A DNA stretch of 64,000 nucleotides. It comes from Plotosus lineatus. Its lineage: Eukaryota; Chordata; Actinopteri; Siluriformes; Plotosidae. The notes beneath the pieces were generated by a model. The model was not told the origin of the DNA, searched no databases, and worked only from the letters and a program-made list of their open reading frames with translations. How positions within the stretch are numbered: the stretch's first letter is position 1; each line of letters starts with the position of its first letter. The stretch covers positions 28,437,001 to 28,501,000 of the forward strand of contig CM045733.1 in NCBI GenBank assembly GCA_024760905.1, given 5' to 3'. Of the stretch, positions 20,290 through 31,988 are shown one piece after another. The position numbers were made by a program, and so were the translations under genes.

Positions 20290-22410
20290 GGCATAATGCC
20301 CTTGTTAGGGTCACCCAAGGCAAACAGGTCCTGGATGGAGGTCCAGACAAAGTGCAGTTCAGAAAACCTCTATGGAAAATAACAACAAAAAGATACAGTT
20401 TCCCTTGCCCAGACATGGGTCACCAGTCTCCCCCCTGGAGCCAGGCCTCAGGGAGGGGCTTGAAAGCAAGCATCTGGTGGTCGGGCTTCACTCCGGTTGA
20501 CAAAAGGATAGCTTCCCTCCACCATTGGGTGGGGGGACTGGTCCTGACTGTTATTTGTGTCTATGCACCAAATGACAGTTCAGAGTACTCACCCTTCTTG
20601 GAGTCTTTAGGTGGTGTGTTGGAGAACGCTCCTTCGGGAGACTCACTCACCTTGGAAGACTTCAACACCCATGTGGGCAATGATAGTGTGACCTGGAAGG
20701 GTGTGATTGGGAGGTATGGCCTCTCCAGTCTGAACCCGAATGGTGTTTCGTTGTTGGACTTCTGTGCTTATTACAGTTTGTCAATCAAGAACACCATGTT
20801 CGAACATAAGGGTGTTCATAAGTGCACTTGACACCAGGACACCCTAGGTTGCAGTTGGATGATCGACTTTGTAGTCGTGTCACCGGATTTGTGGCCGCAT
20901 GTGCTGGACACTCGGGTGAAGAGGGGAGCTGAGCTGTCAACCGATCACCACCTGGTGGTGAGCTGGCTTCGATGGCGGGGAAGGCTGCTTTCTAGACCTG
21001 GCATGCTCAAACGTATACTTAGGGCCTGCTGGGAACGTTTGGCGAAGTCTCCTTTCTAAGAGGCCTTTAACTCCCACCTCCAGCAAAGCTACAATGATGT
21101 CCCAGAGGAGGCAGGTGACATGGAATCCGAATGGGCCATGTTTTATTACCTCCATTGCTGAGGCAGCGGCCCATAGCTGCTGCCAGGAGGTCATTGTGCT
21201 TGTCGTGGTGGTAACCCCCTAACTCAGTGGTGGACACCGGTGGTGATGGGGATGTCCAGCAGAAAAAGGAGGCCTATCGGGTCTTACTGGTCTGTTGGAC
21301 TCCTCAGGCAGCAGACAGGTACCAGCAGGCCAAATATGCTGCAGCTGAAGTAATCGCAGATGCAAAATCTTGGGCGTGGGAGGAATTCCGTGAGGGCCTG
21401 GAGAGTGATTATCGGTTGGCCTCAAAAAGGTTCTGGACTGCCATCCTACGCCTCCAGAGGGGGAAGCAGTTCTCCACGAACACTGTTTACAGTAAGGGGT
21501 GGGCTGCTTACCTTGACTGGGGATGTCGTCATGAGGTGGAGGGAATACTTTGAGGACCTCCTCAATCCCACCAACATGCTCTCCGTGGATGAGGAAGACT
21601 CTGGGAGTTTGGGCGGAGGTCTGCCCATCACTGGAGTGGAGGTCACTAGGTAGTCAAAAAGCTCCTTGGTGGTTGGGCTCCAGGGGTTGGATGAGATCTG
21701 CCCTGGATATCTCAGGGCTCTTGATGCTGTAGGACTGTCTTGGTTGATATGTCTCTGCAATATCACGTGGTCATCAGGGGCTGCACCCCTGGATTGGAAA
21801 ACTGGGATGGTAGTCCTTCATTTTAAAAAGGGGGACCAGAGAGTGTGGTCCAATTGCTGTTAAACGGAGCCTGTATCAGTCTGTCGTGGGTAAGAAGGAG
21901 CTGAGCCGCAAGGCAAAACTCTCAATTTACGAGCCGATCTACATTCCCACCCTCACCTATGGTCACGAGCTTTGGGTAGTGACCAAAAGTAGAAGATCCC
22001 GGATACAAGCGGTTGAAATGAGCTTCCTTCGTCGAGTGGCGGGGCTCTCCCTTAGAGATAAGGTGAGAAGCTGTACCATCCGGTTAAAGCTCAAAGTAGA
22101 TCCGCTGCTCCTCCGCATTGAGAGGGGCCAGTTGAGGTGGCTCAGGCATCTGATTAGAATGCCTCCCAAACGCCTCCCTGGTGTGGTGTTTCAGGCATGT
22201 CCAAATGGGAAGAGACCCCGTGGTCGACCTAGAATATGCAAGAGTGACTATGTCTCTCTGCTTGTCTGGGAATGCCTCAGTGTCCCCCCGGAAGAGCTGG
22301 AGGAAGTGGTTTGAGAGAGGGATGTCTGGGACTCTTTGTTTAGGTTGCTGCCCCCGTAACCCGACCCTGGAAGAAGCAGAATACGATGAATGGCTGATGA
22401 ATGAGTTTGG
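20290..22410 (+). mobile_element. LINE-Y: non-LTR retrotransposon with RT core deleted
   Basis: The first part keeps endonuclease motifs: VICVYAPNDSSEYSPFLESL (about 20550-20610), LEDFNTHVGNDS (about 20655-20690; Gly-Asp replaced by Glu-Asp), MIDFVVVSPDLWPHV and STDHHLVVSWLRW (about 20937-20975, the catalytic SDH-type block). The linker includes SKRFWTAILRLQRGKQ. The RT fingers are present up to LDWKTGMVVLHFKKGDQRVW (about 21785-21850). The reading then jumps near 21865 to KKELSRKAKLSIYEPIYIPT, TYGHELWVV, FLRRVAGLSLRDKVRS, RGQLRWLRHLIRMP, PRGRPR, so motifs A to E including the catalytic YADD-type box are gone. It ends with a decayed ATGA/ATGG-like tail near 22390. A very common fish LINE by memory; clade not assigned. 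Confidence 0.78.
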
Positions 22411-22525
22411 TCATATTTTACATCCAGACATCCAAGGTCTTTTAATTCATTATACCCTACATGTGTTCTAGGCCATTTTTTAGATATACATCTAGCATCT
22501 TTATTTTGTACAATTTGTAATTTAT

Positions 22526-22890
22526 TTTCAATGGTTTAGATAGAGCACTGTACCAGGCTGTTGATTCATATTCCATATGACAAAGATTGGGGGTTCGAGT
22601 CCCACTCTTCACAAGGTTGTCACTGTCATCCCCAGTGCAGCTAACTGGGTTATCAAAGGCATGCCATGTCTCTCACTGTCTATGGTGAGAGGCATGTAAA
22701 AGAACCATTGCTGACTTTCGTAAAAGAGTAGGCTGCAAAGTCGTCAGTGTGTTTCTGTCCCTTGCTAAAAAGGGTTGTGACAGGAAGGGCATCCGACATA
22801 AAAACCTCTGCCAAATCAAACATGCGAATCAGATGATTCGCTGTGGCGACTCCCGAGTAAAAGGGAAAAAGCCGAAAGGAAGACAGACAG
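22526..22890 (+). mobile_element. SINE-B copy with RTE-A-derived 5' UTR and 3' tail segments
   Basis: Head with GGTTTAGATAGAGCACTG and a B-box-like GGGGTTCGAGTCCCAC at about 22589-22604; body with GTTATCAAAGGCATGCCATG, GGCATGTAAAAGAACCATTG and GGCTGCAAAGTCGTCAG. Next comes a segment at about 22772-22815 (GTTGTGACAGGAAGGGCATC, CGACATAAAA..CTCTGCC) nearly the same as the RTE-A 5' UTR. The end at 22829-22880 (ATTCGCTGTGGCGACTCCC, GGGAAAAAGCCGAAAGGAA) matches the RTE-A 3' UTR. Such composite structure implies retroposition by the RTE-A machinery. Confidence 0.8.
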
Positions 22891-22941
22891 ACACTGGCTT
22901 GCCTGTATAGAAATCTGGATGAGTCTTTTAAATTAAAGACT

Positions 22942-25900
22942 TATTTTCCTTTCGGCTTTTCCCTTCAGGGGTCGCGACAGCGAATCATCTGCCTCCATCT
23001 CATCCTATCCTCTTCATCTTCCTCCCTTACACCAACTGCCTTCATGTCCTCCTTCACTACATCCATGAATCATCTCTTTGGTTTTCCTCTAGGCCTTCTG
23101 CCTGGTAGTTCCAACCTCAGCATCCTACTACCAATATACTCACAAACCCTCCTCTGTACATGTCCAAACCATCTTAATCTAGCCTCCCTGGCTTTGTCTC
23201 TAAAAAATTTTACATGTGCTGTCCCTCTGATGTGCTCATTCCTGATCCTATCCATCCCCTTTACTCCCAAAGAGAACCTCAACATTTTCATCTCTGTTAC
23301 CTCCAGCTCTGCCACCTGTCTGTTCCCCAGGGCACCTGTTCCTAAACCATACAACATCGCTGGCCTCAACACCATCTTATACACTTTTCATTTCATTCTT
23401 GCCGATACCTTCTTATCACACATCACATTGGACCCTTTTCTCCAACCATTCCAACCAGCCTGCACATGCTTCTTCACCTCTTTTCCACACTCTCAATTGC
23501 TCTGGATTGTTGAGCCTAAGTACTTAAAATCCTCCACCTTCTTTATCTCTGCTCCCTGTAACCTCACTGTTCCTGTTGGGTCCTTTCCATTCATATACAT
23601 GTATTCTACCTTACTGAGGCTAACCTTCATTCCCCTCCATTCCAGGCCATACCTCCACCTCTTTAGATTTTCCTGCACTTCTTCTCTGCTCGCACTGCAG
23701 ATCACAATGTCATCTGCAAACATCATAGTCCATGGAGAGTCTAACCTCGTCTGTCAGCCTGTTCACCACCATAGCAAACAAGAAGGGGCTCAGAGCTGAC
23801 CCTTGAAGCAGTCCTACCTCCACCTTGAACTCTTCTGTCACACTGACCTCCCACCCCACCACTGTCTTACATCTCTCATACATGTCCTGCACCACTCTAA
23901 CATACTTCGCTGCCACTCCAGACTTTCTCATGCAATACCATAGTTCCTCTCTCGACACCCTGTCAGATGCTTTCTCCAGATCCACACAGGCACAATGCAG
24001 CTCCTTCTGACCTTCTCTGTACTTCTCTATTAACATCCTCAAAGAAAACACTGCATCTGTGGAACTCTTTCTTGGCATGAAACCAAACTGTTGTTCAAAA
24101 ATGCTGACCTGTGCCCTTAGTCTAGCTTCCACTATTCTTTCCCATAACTTCATCGTATGGCTCATCAACTTTATCCATGTGTAATTGCCACAACTCTGCA
24201 CATCTCCCTTGTTCATAAAAATGGGCACTGACACACTTCTCCATTCCTCTGGCATCCTCTCACTCTCTAAGACTCTGTTGAATGTTCTTGTCAGAAAATC
24301 TACCGCCACCTCTCCTAGACACTTCTATACTTCCACCACTATGTCATCAGGACCAACTGCTTTTCCATTGTTCATACTCTTCAATGCCCTCCTCACTTCA
24401 CCCTTACTAATCTTCCTGGTCCTCAACAGTTATCTCTTTTACTCTTTTTTCTCTTGCATTTTCCTCATTCATCAGCTCTTCAAAGTACTCTTTCCATCTT
24501 CCCAGCATACTTCTGTCATCAGTAAATACATTTCCTTCTCTGTTCTTAATCACTCTAACTTGCTGCACATCTTTCCAATCTCTATTTCTCTGCTGTGCCA
24601 ACCTGTATAAATCATTTTCTTCCTCTTTACTTTCCAACCGAGCATACAAGTCATCATACGCCCTCTGTTTGGCCTTTGACACCGTTACCTTTGCCTTATG
24701 CTGTGTCTCCCTGTACTCCTGTTTACTCTCTTCAGCCCTCTCAATGTCCCACTTCTTCTGAGCTATCTTCTTCCTTTGTACACACTCCTGCACTTCCTCA
24801 TTTCACCACCAAGTCTCCTTATCTACTGTTCTTCCAGATGACACACCAAGTATTCTCCTACCTGTCTTCCTGATCACATTAGCTGTTGTTGTCCAGTCAT
24901 CTGGAAGCACTTCCTGACCACCCAAAACCTATTTCAACTCCTCCTTGAAGACAATACGACACTCTTCCTTTTTCAGCTTCCACCACTTTGTGTTCTGCTC
25001 TGCCTTTGCCTTCTTCACCTTCCTCACCATCAGCACCATCCTGTACACCCCATCCTATGCTGTTTGGCAACACTCTCACCCCTGACAACTTTGCAGTCAC
25101 TGACTTCCTTCAAATTACATCGCCTGCACAAGATGTTTTCTACCTGTGTGGTCCTACCTTCGCTTTTATAAGTCATCCTATGCTCCTGTCTCTTCTTGAA
25201 GAAAGCATTTACCACAGACATTTCCATCCTTTTTGCAAAATCTATCAACATCTGTCCTTCTGTGTTCCTATCCTGGATACCAAACCTGCCCATCACTTCC
25301 TCATCCCCTCTGTTTCCTGCACCAACATGTCCATTGAAGCTTGCACCAATGACCACTCTTTCACCTCTTGGGGTACTCTGCATCACTTCATCTAACTCAC
25401 TCCAGAATCTCTCCTTCTCTTCTCGCTCAAATCCTGCCTGTGGGACATGAGCACAAACACCATTGAACATCACACCTTCAATTTCTAACTTGAGACTCAT
25501 CACTCTCTCTGACACTCTTTTCACTTCTAGAACATTCCTGACAAACTCCTCCTTCAAGATGACTCCTACTCCATTTCTCTTCCCATCCACACCATGATAC
25601 AACCCTTAATGATTAAACCCTGCTCCTCGGCTTGTAGCCTTTCTACCTTTCCACCTGGGCTCCTGAACACACAGTATGTCCACCTTCCTCCTGTGCATCA
25701 TGTCAGCCAGCTCTCTAGCTTTTCCTGTCATAGTTTCAACATTCAAAGTCCCTACTCTCAGTCCTCGACTCATGCCTTTCCTCCTCTCTGTCTGCCTCCG
25801 GACACGCATCCCGCCTCTCCTTCCTAGACGTCTTCAACCAACAGTAGTCCAATTTCCACCAGTATCCTGTTGGTTAACAACACTTATGGTGGTTTTTGTT

Positions 25901-26094
25901 AACCCGGGCCTCGGCCGATCTGGTATGAATTTTTTGTTGTGACACGCATATTTTATTTGCCATTTGTTTTATGCCGGATGCCCATCCTGATGCAACCCTC
26001 TGCATTTATCCTTGTTTTGGACCAGCGTGAAGGAGAGACACTGGCTTGTGCCCCTCCCTTACGGCTGCATTTGCCCCTCCCTTACAGCTGCATT
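22942..26094 (-). mobile_element. RTE-A LINE copy 5, full length with 16-bp target duplication
   Basis: The element runs from its 5' end at 26094 to its 3' end at 22942, flanked by TTTTAAATTAAAGACT at 22926-22941 and 26095-26110. It contains all parts: 5' UTR, endonuclease (VDILCVQEPRWKG about 25650-25690; VIGASFNGHVGAGNRG about 25310-25355, with the conserved Asp of GADFN changed to Ser), linker, RT with FGFMPRKSSTDAVFSLRM, LLQGSALSPFLFAMV (about 23770-23815), MMFADDIVIC (about 23698-23726), and KYLGSTIQS. At least five frame breaks split the ORF. The 5' terminus carries a duplicated 23-bp unit. Length is about 3.15 kb, giving the family size. Confidence 0.92.
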
Positions 26095-26228
26095 TTTTAA
26101 ATTAAAGACTCAACTATATTAATGCCTAATAAGTCTTGATCTCGTTAGATGTGAAGTATTTAACATTTTTTTGTTGATTTAATTTTATGACCAGCACAAT
26201 TCATTTCGAAATTTTAACATGTTTTAAT

Positions 26229-26960
26229 TTATCTTTTGACCCAAACAGTAAACAGTGCTTTACCAAAGTATAATGACAGTTTGTTATCTATTAGCCAGTT
26301 ATAACATGACTCCACTTTCTTCCAAGGTACATTTGGTATTTTGTTGGGATCTTTATCTGACACAGTCAACACACTATCATCTGCACATAACAGTAATTTG
26401 CAGTGTTTGACAGACAAGTTGAAATATCTTTTGCATAAAATAGGTACAAAAGTGGCCCCTATATACTACCTTGGGGAACTCCACAAGTAATATTTTCAGG
26501 ATCACTTATTGGTTTAAAGAATCAAATGCTTTTTGCACATCTACGAGTGCAATTCCAGTATCCTGTCCCTTTGAAGATTGTTTCTTTCTGTAATCAGTAA
26601 GTCAGGTTAGACAGGTACCTGTTGAGAAACTTTTTTTCTGAAATCTTACTGATTTTCATCTAATAAGTTGTTCTCAGTGAAATACTTTACAATTTGACAA
26701 TGTACACTTTTCTTTTTCTAATATTTCAGCAATACAACACAATGTGCTTATTGATCTATGGTCTCCTACATTTAGAGTACTATTTTTCTTATGTAAAGGA
26801 GTAACTGTAGCTGATTTTAGCTACTCAGGTACAGTATTTATACAAATTGATATATTTACAATACTTGTTACAGGAAGTTTTCAAATTTCTGCACCATCTT
26901 TTAAAAACCATGGACCAATGTCATCAAGTCCTGTTCTTTTTATATGGATTGAGCTTACTT
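26229..26960 (-). mobile_element. LINE-Z: degraded reverse transcriptase fragment
   Basis: Minus-strand reading in shifting frames gives KRTGLDDIGPWFLKDGAEI, ATVTPLHKKNSTLNVGDHR (RT motifs 0-1), FQKKSFSTGTCLT, GIALVDVQKAFDSLN (motif A), ITCGVPQGSI.GPLLY (motif B) and LLLCADDSVLTVS (active site with CADD for YADD, about 26363-26401), then WLIDNKLSLYFGK. The order is that of a jockey/CR1-type non-LTR RT. Many stops. No endonuclease or 3' end seen; clade unassigned. Confidence 0.72.
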
Positions 26961-27469
26961 AGTTCTTTGAATATAAACTGGTTGTAGTTTGTGAGTATTT
27001 GGTTCAATATTTTGTTCTTTGTAAAAAAAAAAAACAAAAAAAACAAATCGTGGTGAGCTTGAGAGAAATCGTTGTACTCATTTTGATCTTGAGGGAACCT
27101 GGTGGATTTGTGATGATTTTTAGGGGATTTAGATGATTTGTGATGATTGTAATTTTTGAATGTCACAATTCAAAATAGCCCAATCATGCTCCTGGTTTAC
27201 TCATAAATCATGAAGTTCTAGATTTATTTGAATTGCAGCAATCATGGATGTCATTCACCAGTGGAAACCCAGAGTTACCTTATTTAATTAAAGCTAACAT
27301 TAAAAAAAAAAAAAAAAAAAAGGACAATATAAGGTTATCTAGAGGGTTACCCTGGGTATACACTGGGGCACAATGTCCATGATCTGGGCTTTTCATTCTT
27401 GTCAATAACTGGTTGCGTAACCCTGCCTTATCAATGATCCAGGCAGTGGAGTTGTTGACTGAACATTGA
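26961..27469. other. No recognisable feature
   Basis: AT-rich, with A-rich tracts at about 27019-27047 and 27302-27320. The long poly(A) may be retroelement scars, but no element body is recognised. Confidence 0.4.
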
Positions 27470-28820
27470 CTGTGTGCTCTTAGACTCAGATCATATTATT
27501 TTTCTAGGGAATTTTCTCATGACATTTTAGTGGCGGTTTATGTTCCTACTTCTGTCAACCTCACAACTGCATTTGACACTGTTCATTCTACCATTATCCG
27601 GTAACAGACTCAGCATGCAAATGCTTTTACTGTGATATTGGGTGACTTTAAACATGTCACCATGGATCCTACATTGCCAAACTTTGTGCAGTACGTGGAC
27701 TGTCCCACCAGAGTGGAGAGAACTTTAGAACTGCTGTACACAAACCTTAAGCATGCCTTCAATTCTTCCCCCTATCCCCACTGTGGAGATCAAACCACAA
27801 CTTAATTTACCTTTCTTCATACTATGTGCTTGTTATGAAGAGGCCTTGAAAGAGTTACAGTTCCCCTTTGAAGTTACAGATTGACTGGCGCAGTGTAAGC
27901 CCCATGGATACACTGATGGGCTTACTGAGTTCACTTCACACTCCATCAATTTCTGCACCGAGACTATTGCCTCAGCACAGATGAATTTTTTGTTACCTAA
28001 ATTGCTGTGAATAACTAAAGACATCAAAGCCTACTAAACAACAAGAAGAGGGCATTCAGGACTGGCAACAGAGAGGAGGCTAAAGTGATCCAAAGTTCAA
28101 TGAGAGTCAATATCAGAGAGGCTAAGTACAATTATAGGATAAAACTGGAGTGAAAACTCCAACATAACAACATAAGAGATGTTTGGGGTGTTATGAAGAC
28201 CACCAATGGTTTCAAACCATCCATTAGCAGATAAGCTGAGGGCGATGATGGCAGGATGAATGAGCTGTTTAAAAGATTCAACACTGCAGCAACAGAACAG
28301 CCCTTCAAATTCACCAGAAGCCTGAACCTTCTGCCAAGACTCTCTCTTTCTCTCCTTACTGCACCTCTGCCTCCTGTGATAGACTTGACACTCCTCCAAC
28401 TTTGACAAGCCACTGAGCACAGTGGGGTCATGTTTTTTGGCTTTTCCAGGTCAACCCTCCTGGGTGAGAGGCTGACAGAGATGAGGGTGGATGCTTCATT
28501 TGTGTCTTGGATTGTGGACTACTTGAAAGGAAGACCATGTATGTGGCCTGCAGAAGTGTGTGTCAAACACAGTGCACAACAACACCAGAACACCACAAGG
28601 AACTGTTCTCTCAACTTTTCTCTTCACCCTCTACACAGGCTTCAGCTACTGCATGTTCAGAAGTTTTTTGATGACTCTGCTGTAGTCGGATCAGTCGAGG
28701 TGATGAGACTGAATACTGGACTGCAGTAGATTCCTTTGTCACATGGTGCAAGCAGAATATTCTGCAGCTTAATATGACAAAGATCAAGGAACTGAATGTG
28801 GAGGTCTGGTAGCATTTCTT
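27470..28820 (+). mobile_element. Rex1-type LINE copy 2, old and degraded, endonuclease plus RT
   Basis: Pieces in order: an endonuclease segment reading FTVILGDFKHVTMDPTLPNF, then QYVDCPTRVERTLELLYTN (about 27630-27750; GDF-H block of the EN domain), linker VWGVMKTTNGFKP (about 28182-28220), FFGFSRSTLLGERLTEM and ASFVSWIVDYLKGRP (motif A region about 28432-28540), HVQKFFDDSAVVGS (active site FDDS, about 28650-28695) and WCKQNILQLNMTKIKEL (about 28747-28795). Many stops and indels. It matches the Rex1-type ORF at 15321-16735 block for block but retains part of the endonuclease missing there. Confidence 0.7.
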
Positions 28821-28967
28821 TGCAGATGGTAAGCAACTATAACCATTGAAAATGGAATAAGTCACGAGGAAAAATAAAATAAAAATAACAAACTTTTTTT
28901 GATGACATGAAGTGAAGGTGAAAGATGCCGCTCTGCATGGAATCTCTTCGTATTTACCAAATGAGAG

Positions 28968-29118
28968 ATTTCCTTTCGGCTTTTTCCCTTTATTGGGGTC
29001 GCCACAGTGAATGATTCACATGTTTGATTTGGCATAGGTTTTTATGTTGGATGCCCTTCCTGACACAACCTTTGAGCAAAGACAGAAACTCACTGACGGC
29101 TTTGCAGCCTACCAAATA
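28968..29118 (-). mobile_element. SINE-B fragment, 3' half
   Basis: On the minus strand it ends with CACTGTGGCGACCCCAATAA and AGGGAAAAAGCCGAAAGG, the LINE-derived tail. Before that come the AGGAAGGGCATCCAACATAA segment and GGCTGCAAAGCCGTCAGTG. The tRNA-like head is absent. Confidence 0.8.
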
Positions 29119-29599
29119 AATTGCACAATTTCCTAAAAAAGAACTTAATTAGAGCCATCGCATATGCTTAAGTAGACAATTTGTCTTGTTCTTTCACTCA
29201 CACACTTTCTCATGGGAAGAGAATTGCTTAAAAACAAAATAATGCAACTGGTTCTACAGACATATTTCCTAACTCAAAGATAAATCTATATTAAAAGCTT
29301 TACTTATTTTGTAATAATAAAGTTACAGAAATAATTTCAGTTGACAAACAACTCACTTCCAATTTGCCAGTGATTAAAGTAACCTTTAACTATGAGATGA
29401 TGTTTTATTCTCAAAAGAAACATAACCTTTTCTAATATCACAAACTGATATTTGAAGATGGATGAATGCAATTGCTTTGTCTTCAATAAATAAAAGTTCA
29501 CACAGACCTCTTAGTAAATCTCCTCTGTCTGAAGTTTGCTTGAATTCACAAAGACAAACATTAATTCAACCAGTTAAGAAAAGTCAACTGAAATATAAA

Positions 29600-29602
<3 letters not shown>
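29119..29602. other. No recognisable feature
   Basis: AT-rich; no coding or repeat signal seen. Confidence 0.4.
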
Positions 29603-29670
<68 letters not shown>

Positions 29671-29692
29671 AAATCAGAAATTACAATCAATA

Positions 29693-29751
<59 letters not shown>
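29603..29751. repeat. (CA)n then (GT)n inverted pair
   Basis: 64 bases of CA (29603-29666), a 28-base spacer, then 57 bases of GT (29695-29751). The two arrays are complementary and could form a stem of up to about 57 pairs in any register. Confidence 0.95.
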
Positions 29752-29754
<3 letters not shown>

Positions 29755-29906
29755 TGCATGCGTGGACGTTTTGTAAGTTTACTTCTTTTCTCCCGTGGTT
29801 ATGAAGATCCAGACTTGAGTAGGTGACCCAGAAAGGAAAAAAAGTAGAAAGAAGGCAATATATTTATAGCTATAAGGATAATAATGACATTCCCAAAGAG
29901 CTCAAG

Positions 29907-29908
<2 letters not shown>

Positions 29909-29964
<56 letters not shown>
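29909..29964. repeat. (AC)n microsatellite
   Basis: 56 bases of AC repeats, 158 bases from the GT array to the left and in complementary orientation to it. Confidence 0.95.
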
Positions 29965-29965
<1 letters not shown>

Positions 29966-30403
29966 GTAACACTCCCTGCATCTTTTTGATAGAATGAATG
30001 AGAAGTTGCCAGCATGTATTTGTGTTTTTGGGAGGGATAGCAGTTAGCAATTCATCTCCTCAACCATTGTACATGGATATTAGCTAGAGTAGTTGCGCAG
30101 AACTTCAACAATTTCTACAGTTTTATATTAGTATAGAAGATGGGAGAGTATTTAATTGTTAGCATATTTGACTCACTGCAAGAACGTCTTTGTTTGAGTC
30201 CCAGGATTGGTAAGAACATTTATGAATGGAGTTTGAATGATTATGTGTGCTACCACAGTCCAAAGGCATGCATATGAGGCTAGCTGACTGTTTCAAATTT
30301 TTTCGCAGGGGGAATGTGAATGATGGACTGGCAATCTGTTTAGGGAATGCCCTATCATCAAATAGAGTTGGCTGAGATATGATCCAGTCTCCCGACAACT
30401 CTT
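29965..30403. other. No recognisable feature
   Basis: Unassigned sequence between the AC array and RTE-A copy 6. One stretch (about 30185-30260) has a TTTGAGTCCCAGGATTGG motif that could be a very old tRNA-like B box, but no head is recognisable. Confidence 0.35.
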
Positions 30404-30474
30404 TTTCTTCTTCTTCTTCTTCTTCTTCTTCTTCTTCTTCTTCTTCTTCTTCTTCTTCTTCTTCTTCTTCTTCT
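30404..30474. repeat. (TTC)n microsatellite grown from LINE tail
   Basis: About 70 bases of TTC, which on the minus strand is the (GAA)n tail of RTE-A copy 6. Other copies have only 4-6 units. Confidence 0.95.
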
Positions 30475-31025
30475 CCTTTTGGCTTTTCCCTTCAGAGGGT
30501 TGCCACAGTGAATCATCTGCCTCCATCTCACCCTATCCTTTGCATCTTCTTCTCTTACACCAACTGCCTTCATGCCCTCCTTCACCACATCCATGAATCG
30601 TCTCTTTGGTCTTGCTCTTGGCCTTCTGCCTGGTTGTTCTAACCTCAGAATCCTACTACCAATATACTCAATATCCCTCCTATGTGCATGCCCAAACCAT
30701 CTCAACCTAGCCTCTCTGACTTTGTCTCCAAAATGTCTTACATGTGCTGTCCCACTGATATGCTCATTCCTGATCCTAAAACTCCCAAAGAGAACCTCAA
30801 CATTTTCAACTCTCTGCTACCTCCAGCTCTGCCTCATGTCTTTTCCCCAGGGCCACTGTTTCTAAACAACATCGTTGGCCTCAACACCGCCTTGTACACT
30901 TTTCCTTTCATTCTTGCCAATAGCTTCCGATCACACTTTTTCCCCTCTTTTCCACACTCTCCATTGCTCTGGATTGTTGAGCCTAAGTACTTAAAATCAT
31001 CCACCTTCTTTATCTCTGCTCCCTG

Positions 31026-31988
31026 TCACTTCAGCATTCCTCTTGGGTCCTTGTCATTCATACACATGTATTCTGTCTTACTGAGGCTAACCTTCATTCC
31101 CCTCCTTTCCAGGGCATACCTCCACCTCTCTAGATTTTCCTCCACTTGTTCTCTGCTCTCAATACAGATCACAATGTCATCTGCAAACATCATAGTCCAT
31201 GTGGAATCTTGTCTAACCTCATCTGTCAGCCTGTCCATCACCATGGCAAATAAGAAGGGGCTCAGAGCTGATCCTTGATGCAGTCCCACCTCCACCTTGA
31301 ACTCTACTGTCACACCGCCAGAACACCTCACCACTGTCTTACATCTCTCATACATGTCCGGCACCATTCTAAAATACTTCACTGCTACTCCAGACTTCCT
31401 CATGCAATACCACAGTTCCTCTCTCGGCACCCTGTCATATGCTTTCTCCAGATCCACAAAGGCACAATGCAGCTCCATCTGACCTTCTCTGTACTTCTCC
31501 ATTAACATCCTCAAGGCAAACACTGCATCTGTGGTGCTCTTTCTTGGCATAAAACCAAACTGTTGTTCACAAATGCTGACCTCTGTCCTTCGTCTAGCTT
31601 CCACTATTCTTTCCCATAACTTCATCGTATGGCTCATCAAGCTTATCCTTCTGTCGTTGCCACAACTCTGCACATCTCCCTTGTTCTTAAAAATGGGCAC
31701 CATCACACTTCTCCTCCATTCCTCTGGCATCCTCTCATTCTCTAAGACCTTATTGAATGCTCTTGTCAGGAAACCGACTGCTACCTCCACCGATATGTCA
31801 TCAGGACCAACTGCCTTTCCATTCTTCATCCTCTTCAATGCCCTCCTCATTTCACCCTTACTAATCTGTGTTACTTCCTGGTCTTCAACGGTCACCTCTT
31901 CTACTCTTTTTTCTCTTGCATTTTCCTCATTCATCAGCTCTTCAAAGTACTCTTTCCAAAGTACTTTTTCCCAGCACACTTCTGTCAT
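31026..31988 (-). pseudogene. RTE-A reverse transcriptase, open 320-codon part of copy 6
   Basis: A long open frame carrying RT motifs 0 to 7, including a complete FADDI active site at about 31176-31190 and the QGSALSPF box at about 31256-31282. EVAVGFL shows a small deletion of the WKCLGE block seen in other copies. The ORF ends at DPRGMLK followed by a stop. With no endonuclease joined to it, it could not insert by target priming on its own. Confidence 0.8.

Noticed and set aside
30293..30705. Lys-rich or Arg-rich minus-strand ORFs
   Set aside because: Translation of the (GAA)n tail of RTE-A copy 6 joined to its 3' coding end.
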